Shown here: one piece after another, positions 29,785 to 32,464 of the stretch
Position numbering within the stretch: the first letter of the stretch is position 1
How the letters are laid out: every line of letters begins with the position of its first letter
From: Mycolicibacterium sp.
GTDB lineage: Bacteria > Actinomycetota > Actinomycetes > Mycobacteriales > Mycobacteriaceae
Assembly (NCBI GenBank): GCA_030666145.1
Contig: DAOUYK010000006.1
Coordinates: 1-32,464 of the forward strand
Length of the DNA stretch: 32,464 bases
Direction: 5' to 3'
Notes under the pieces: model-generated
What the model saw: only the letters and a program-made list of their open reading frames with translations
The model's database searches: none
What the model was told of the DNA's origin: nothing
Position numbers and translations under genes: made by a program

Positions 29785-31380
29785 ATGAATCCACCGGTGC
29801 GAGGGGCCGCGCTTGCCTTGATGGTCGTGGTGCTCGCCGGGTGCGGTGCCGACAAAGCCGACTCTGTCGATCGCACGGCGCCTGTTGCGGGCCAGTCCTC
29901 GCAGGTGTCTCCGCGCCTAGTGTCTGCGCTGCCGCTGCCCGAGAATGCCGTCAAGAACGCGGTCACCAAGCTCGACGACATGGCCGAAGATCTGATGGCT
30001 AAGTCAGGAATCCTCGGTATGGCCGTAACCGTCGTGCATGGGGAAGAAACGTTCTATGCCAAGGGTTTCGGGGTCAAGAACATCCAGGTGTCCGATGAGC
30101 CGGGCAACCAGGTCGACCCCGATACCGTCTTTCAGCTGGCGTCGCTGTCCAAGCCGTTGGGCGCGACAGTAGTCGCACAACAGGTTGGTGCAGGCGCGAT
30201 CCGCTGGGACACCCCGATCGTCGACAAGTTGCCTTGGTTTGCGTTATCGGATCCTGCCGTGACGAAGATGGTCACTGTCGGTGACATGTACGCCCACCGC
30301 TCTGGACTGCCCGACCACGCGGAGGACTTGTTGGAGGATCTCGGCTACGGCCGACGCGTGGTGCTGGAGAAGCTGCGTGACTTTCCGCTCGACCCATTCC
30401 GGATCTCCTATGCCTACAACAACTTCGGCCTCACGGCAGCAGCCGAGGCGGTCGCTTCCGCGGCGAACGAGTCGTGGGAAGACCTCAGCCAGCGAGTGCT
30501 GTACGGGCCGTTGGGGATGTCGGAGACAAGTTCATTATTCGACGATTTCGTGGCGCGAGAAAATCGCGCTGTCGGTCACATCCACGCCGGCGGGAAGTAC
30601 AAGCCGGATTACGTGCGCGATCCGCAGGCCCAAACACCTGCGGGCGGGGTCAGCAGATCGGTCAACGATCTGTCGAATTGGCTGAGAATGATGCTCGCCG
30701 ACGGCAGGTACGAGGGAGAGCAGATTGTCGCCGCCGAGGCCCTGCTGCCTGCACTCACCCCGCAGATCGTGTCGAGCCGCGCGTCCGAACCGGCGGAGAG
30801 GTCAGGTTTCTACGGCTACGGATTCAATGTGGGCACAACGTCGGCGGCCCGCCAGCAGATGAGTCACTCGGGAGCGTTCGAACTCGGTTCGGGTACCAAT
30901 TTCCTGATGCTGCCCTCAGCCGACGTCGCGATTGTGGTGTTGACCAACGCCACACCGACCGGAGTGGCGGAGGCGCTGACCGTCCAGTTCGCCGACCTCG
31001 TCCAGTTCGGGGAGCTTCGCCAGGACTGGTGGCCGCTTTATTCGGCGGCCTTCAAAGCGATGGAGGAACCGGTCGGCTCGCTCGTCGGCACGCGGCCGCT
31101 GGCAGACGCTGCTCCGCCCGCTCCGTTGGTGAGCTACGTAGGTCAGTACGCCAACGGTTTCTGGGGTCCCGCGCGCGTGACTGACCGCGACGGCGGCCTG
31201 CAGCTGGCGCTCGGGCCGAAACTGACCGCGCCATTGAAGCATTGGGACGGCAATGTGTTCACCTTCTCGTTTGTTACCGAGAATGCGCCGCCCGGGACGA
31301 TCCCGAAGGCGACGTTCGACGGTGACCCGCTGACGCTGGAATGTTTCGACCAGGACGGCAAGGGGACGTTTACCCGATGA
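29785..31380 (+). CDS. Lipoprotein serine hydrolase of the beta-lactamase / penicillin-binding (class C-like) family
   Basis: Lipobox VLAGC; SxxK motif LASLSKPLG, YxN motif YAYNNFG, late HSG-type motif [10 protein letters not shown]. Start ATG 29785 preferred over GTG 29776. Confidence 0.9.
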   Translation: MNPPVRGAALALMVVVLAGCGADKADSVDRTAPVAGQSSQVSPRLVSALPLPENAVKNAVTKLDDMAEDLMAKSGILGMAVTVVHGEETFYAKGFGVKNIQVSDEPGNQVDPDTVFQLASLSKPLGATVVAQQVGAGAIRWDTPIVDKLPWFALSDPAVTKMVTVGDMYAHRSGLPDHAEDLLEDLGYGRRVVLEKLRDFPLDPFRISYAYNNFGLTAAAEAVASAANESWEDLSQRVLYGPLGMSETSSLFDDFVARENRAVGHIHAGGKYKPDYVRDPQAQTPAGGVSRSVNDLSNWLRMMLADGRYEGEQIVAAEALLPALTPQIVSSRASEPAERSGFYGYGFNVGTTSAARQQMSHSGAFELGSGTNFLMLPSADVAIVVLTNATPTGVAEALTVQFADLVQFGELRQDWWPLYSAAFKAMEEPVGSLVGTRPLADAAPPAPLVSYVGQYANGFWGPARVTDRDGGLQLALGPKLTAPLKHWDGNVFTFSFVTENAPPGTIPKATFDGDPLTLECFDQDGKGTFTR

Positions 31381-32464
31381 GTGCCGCACTCGCTGCTGGC
31401 CTTACCGAAGTCGAAGTCGCCCAGCGTATCTCGGAGGGTAAGACCAACGACGTCCCGGCCCGCGCGGCGCGCAGCGTCGCTGAGATCATCCGCGGCAACG
31501 TCTTCACCCGTATCAATGCGATTCTGGGCGTGTTGTTGATCATCGTGCTGTCGACGGGTTCGGTGATCAACGGCGCGTTCGGATTGCTGATCATCGCCAA
31601 CAGCGCGATCGGCATGATCCAGGAGTTACGCGCCAAGCAGACGCTGGATAAGCTGGCGATCGTTGGGCAGGCGAAACCTTTGGTGCGCAGACAATCTCGC
31701 ACCGGCTCTGTTTCGACACCGCTGGCCCCCAGCGAGGTGGTACTCGACGACGTAATCGAGCTGGGCCCCGGCGACCAGATCGTTGTCGATGGTGTGATCC
31801 TCGAGGCAGCCAACCTCGAAGTCGACGAATCGATGCTGACAGGCGAAGCGGACCCGATCGCACAGGACGCCGGCCAGCAAGTGATGTCGGGGAGCTTTGT
31901 GGTCGCCGGCACCGGCGCCTACCGTGCCACCAAGGTCGGCCGGGAGGCGTACGCCGCGAAGCTCGCTGAAGAGGCCTCCAAGTTCACCCTGGTCAAGTCC
32001 GAACTGCGCAGCGGCATAAACAAAATTCTGCAGTTCATCACTTACCTTCTAGTGCCAGCCGGTGCGTTGACCATCTACACCCAACTGTTCACCACTGATG
32101 CCGGATTGCGCGAGTCGGTGCTGCGAATGGTCGGGGCGCTGGTGCCAATGGTCCCGGAGGGGCTGGTGTTGATGACGTCGATCGCGTTCGCAGTCGGCGT
32201 GGTCCGGTTGGGGCGCAGGCAGTGTCTGGTCAACGAACTCCCGGCGATCGAGGGGTTGGCCCGTGTCGATGTGGTGTGTGCCGACAAGACGGGAACCCTG
32301 ACCGAGAACGGCATGCGGCTCAGCGATCTGTTGGGGCTGGAAACCAGCGAGCTGGGCATCAGCGCCTTGGCCGCCATTCTGGCCCAGCTGGCCGCCGACG
32401 ATCCACGGCCCAATGCCAGCATGGCGGCCATCGCCGAGGCCTATGACTCCCCGCCGGGCTGGAT
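31377..32464 (+). CDS. ctpE: P-type cation-transporting ATPase CtpE (5' part, truncated at window edge)
   Basis: ATGA overlap with upstream stop. Translation [39 protein letters not shown]...[12 protein letters not shown]...[15 protein letters not shown]...[15 protein letters not shown] (DKTGT phosphorylation motif). Absent from the ORF track because no stop is in the window. Confidence 0.94.
   Translation, partial: MSAALAAGLTEVEVAQRISEGKTNDVPARAARSVAEIIRGNVFTRINAILGVLLIIVLSTGSVINGAFGLLIIANSAIGMIQELRAKQTLDKLAIVGQAKPLVRRQSRTGSVSTPLAPSEVVLDDVIELGPGDQIVVDGVILEAANLEVDESMLTGEADPIAQDAGQQVMSGSFVVAGTGAYRATKVGREAYAAKLAEEASKFTLVKSELRSGINKILQFITYLLVPAGALTIYTQLFTTDAGLRESVLRMVGALVPMVPEGLVLMTSIAFAVGVVRLGRRQCLVNELPAIEGLARVDVVCADKTGTLTENGMRLSDLLGLETSELGISALAAILAQLAADDPRPNASMAAIAEAYDSPPGW

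Overview
The window is a gene-dense, high-GC actinobacterial chromosome segment. Gene content and order match the Mycobacterium region that in M. tuberculosis runs roughly from Rv0864 to Rv0908, as I recall that map; no database was searched. I read about 35 coding genes: a molybdopterin cluster (moaC, mog, moaE, moaD, moaA) split around rpfA, cspB, an rRNA methyltransferase, sepH, serC, an AurF-like diiron protein with fprB, citA, pdxH, gltA2, an FKBP isomerase, prrA, an epoxide hydrolase with a methyltransferase, accD3, echA6, a metallo-beta-lactamase-fold protein, a lipoprotein serine hydrolase, and the 5' part of ctpE. ctpE is cut by the window edge and is missing from the ORF track. There are no PE/PPE genes, IS elements, CRISPR arrays, or tRNA/rRNA genes that I can support. 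I do not see a wholly new multi-gene system. The most interesting signals are regulatory and structural: a c-di-AMP (ydaO-type) riboswitch abutting the rpfA Shine-Dalgarno plus a CRP-like site; prrA with no adjacent prrB; back-to-back leaderless promoters in a 25-bp accD3/echA6 gap; a leaderless 22-codon uORF coupled to an rRNA methyltransferase; a hairpin plus tandem repeat in the cspB leader; a partial duplication of the serC 3' end; a probable deletion scar between fprB and citA; and several tail-to-tail gene pairs sharing stop codons.
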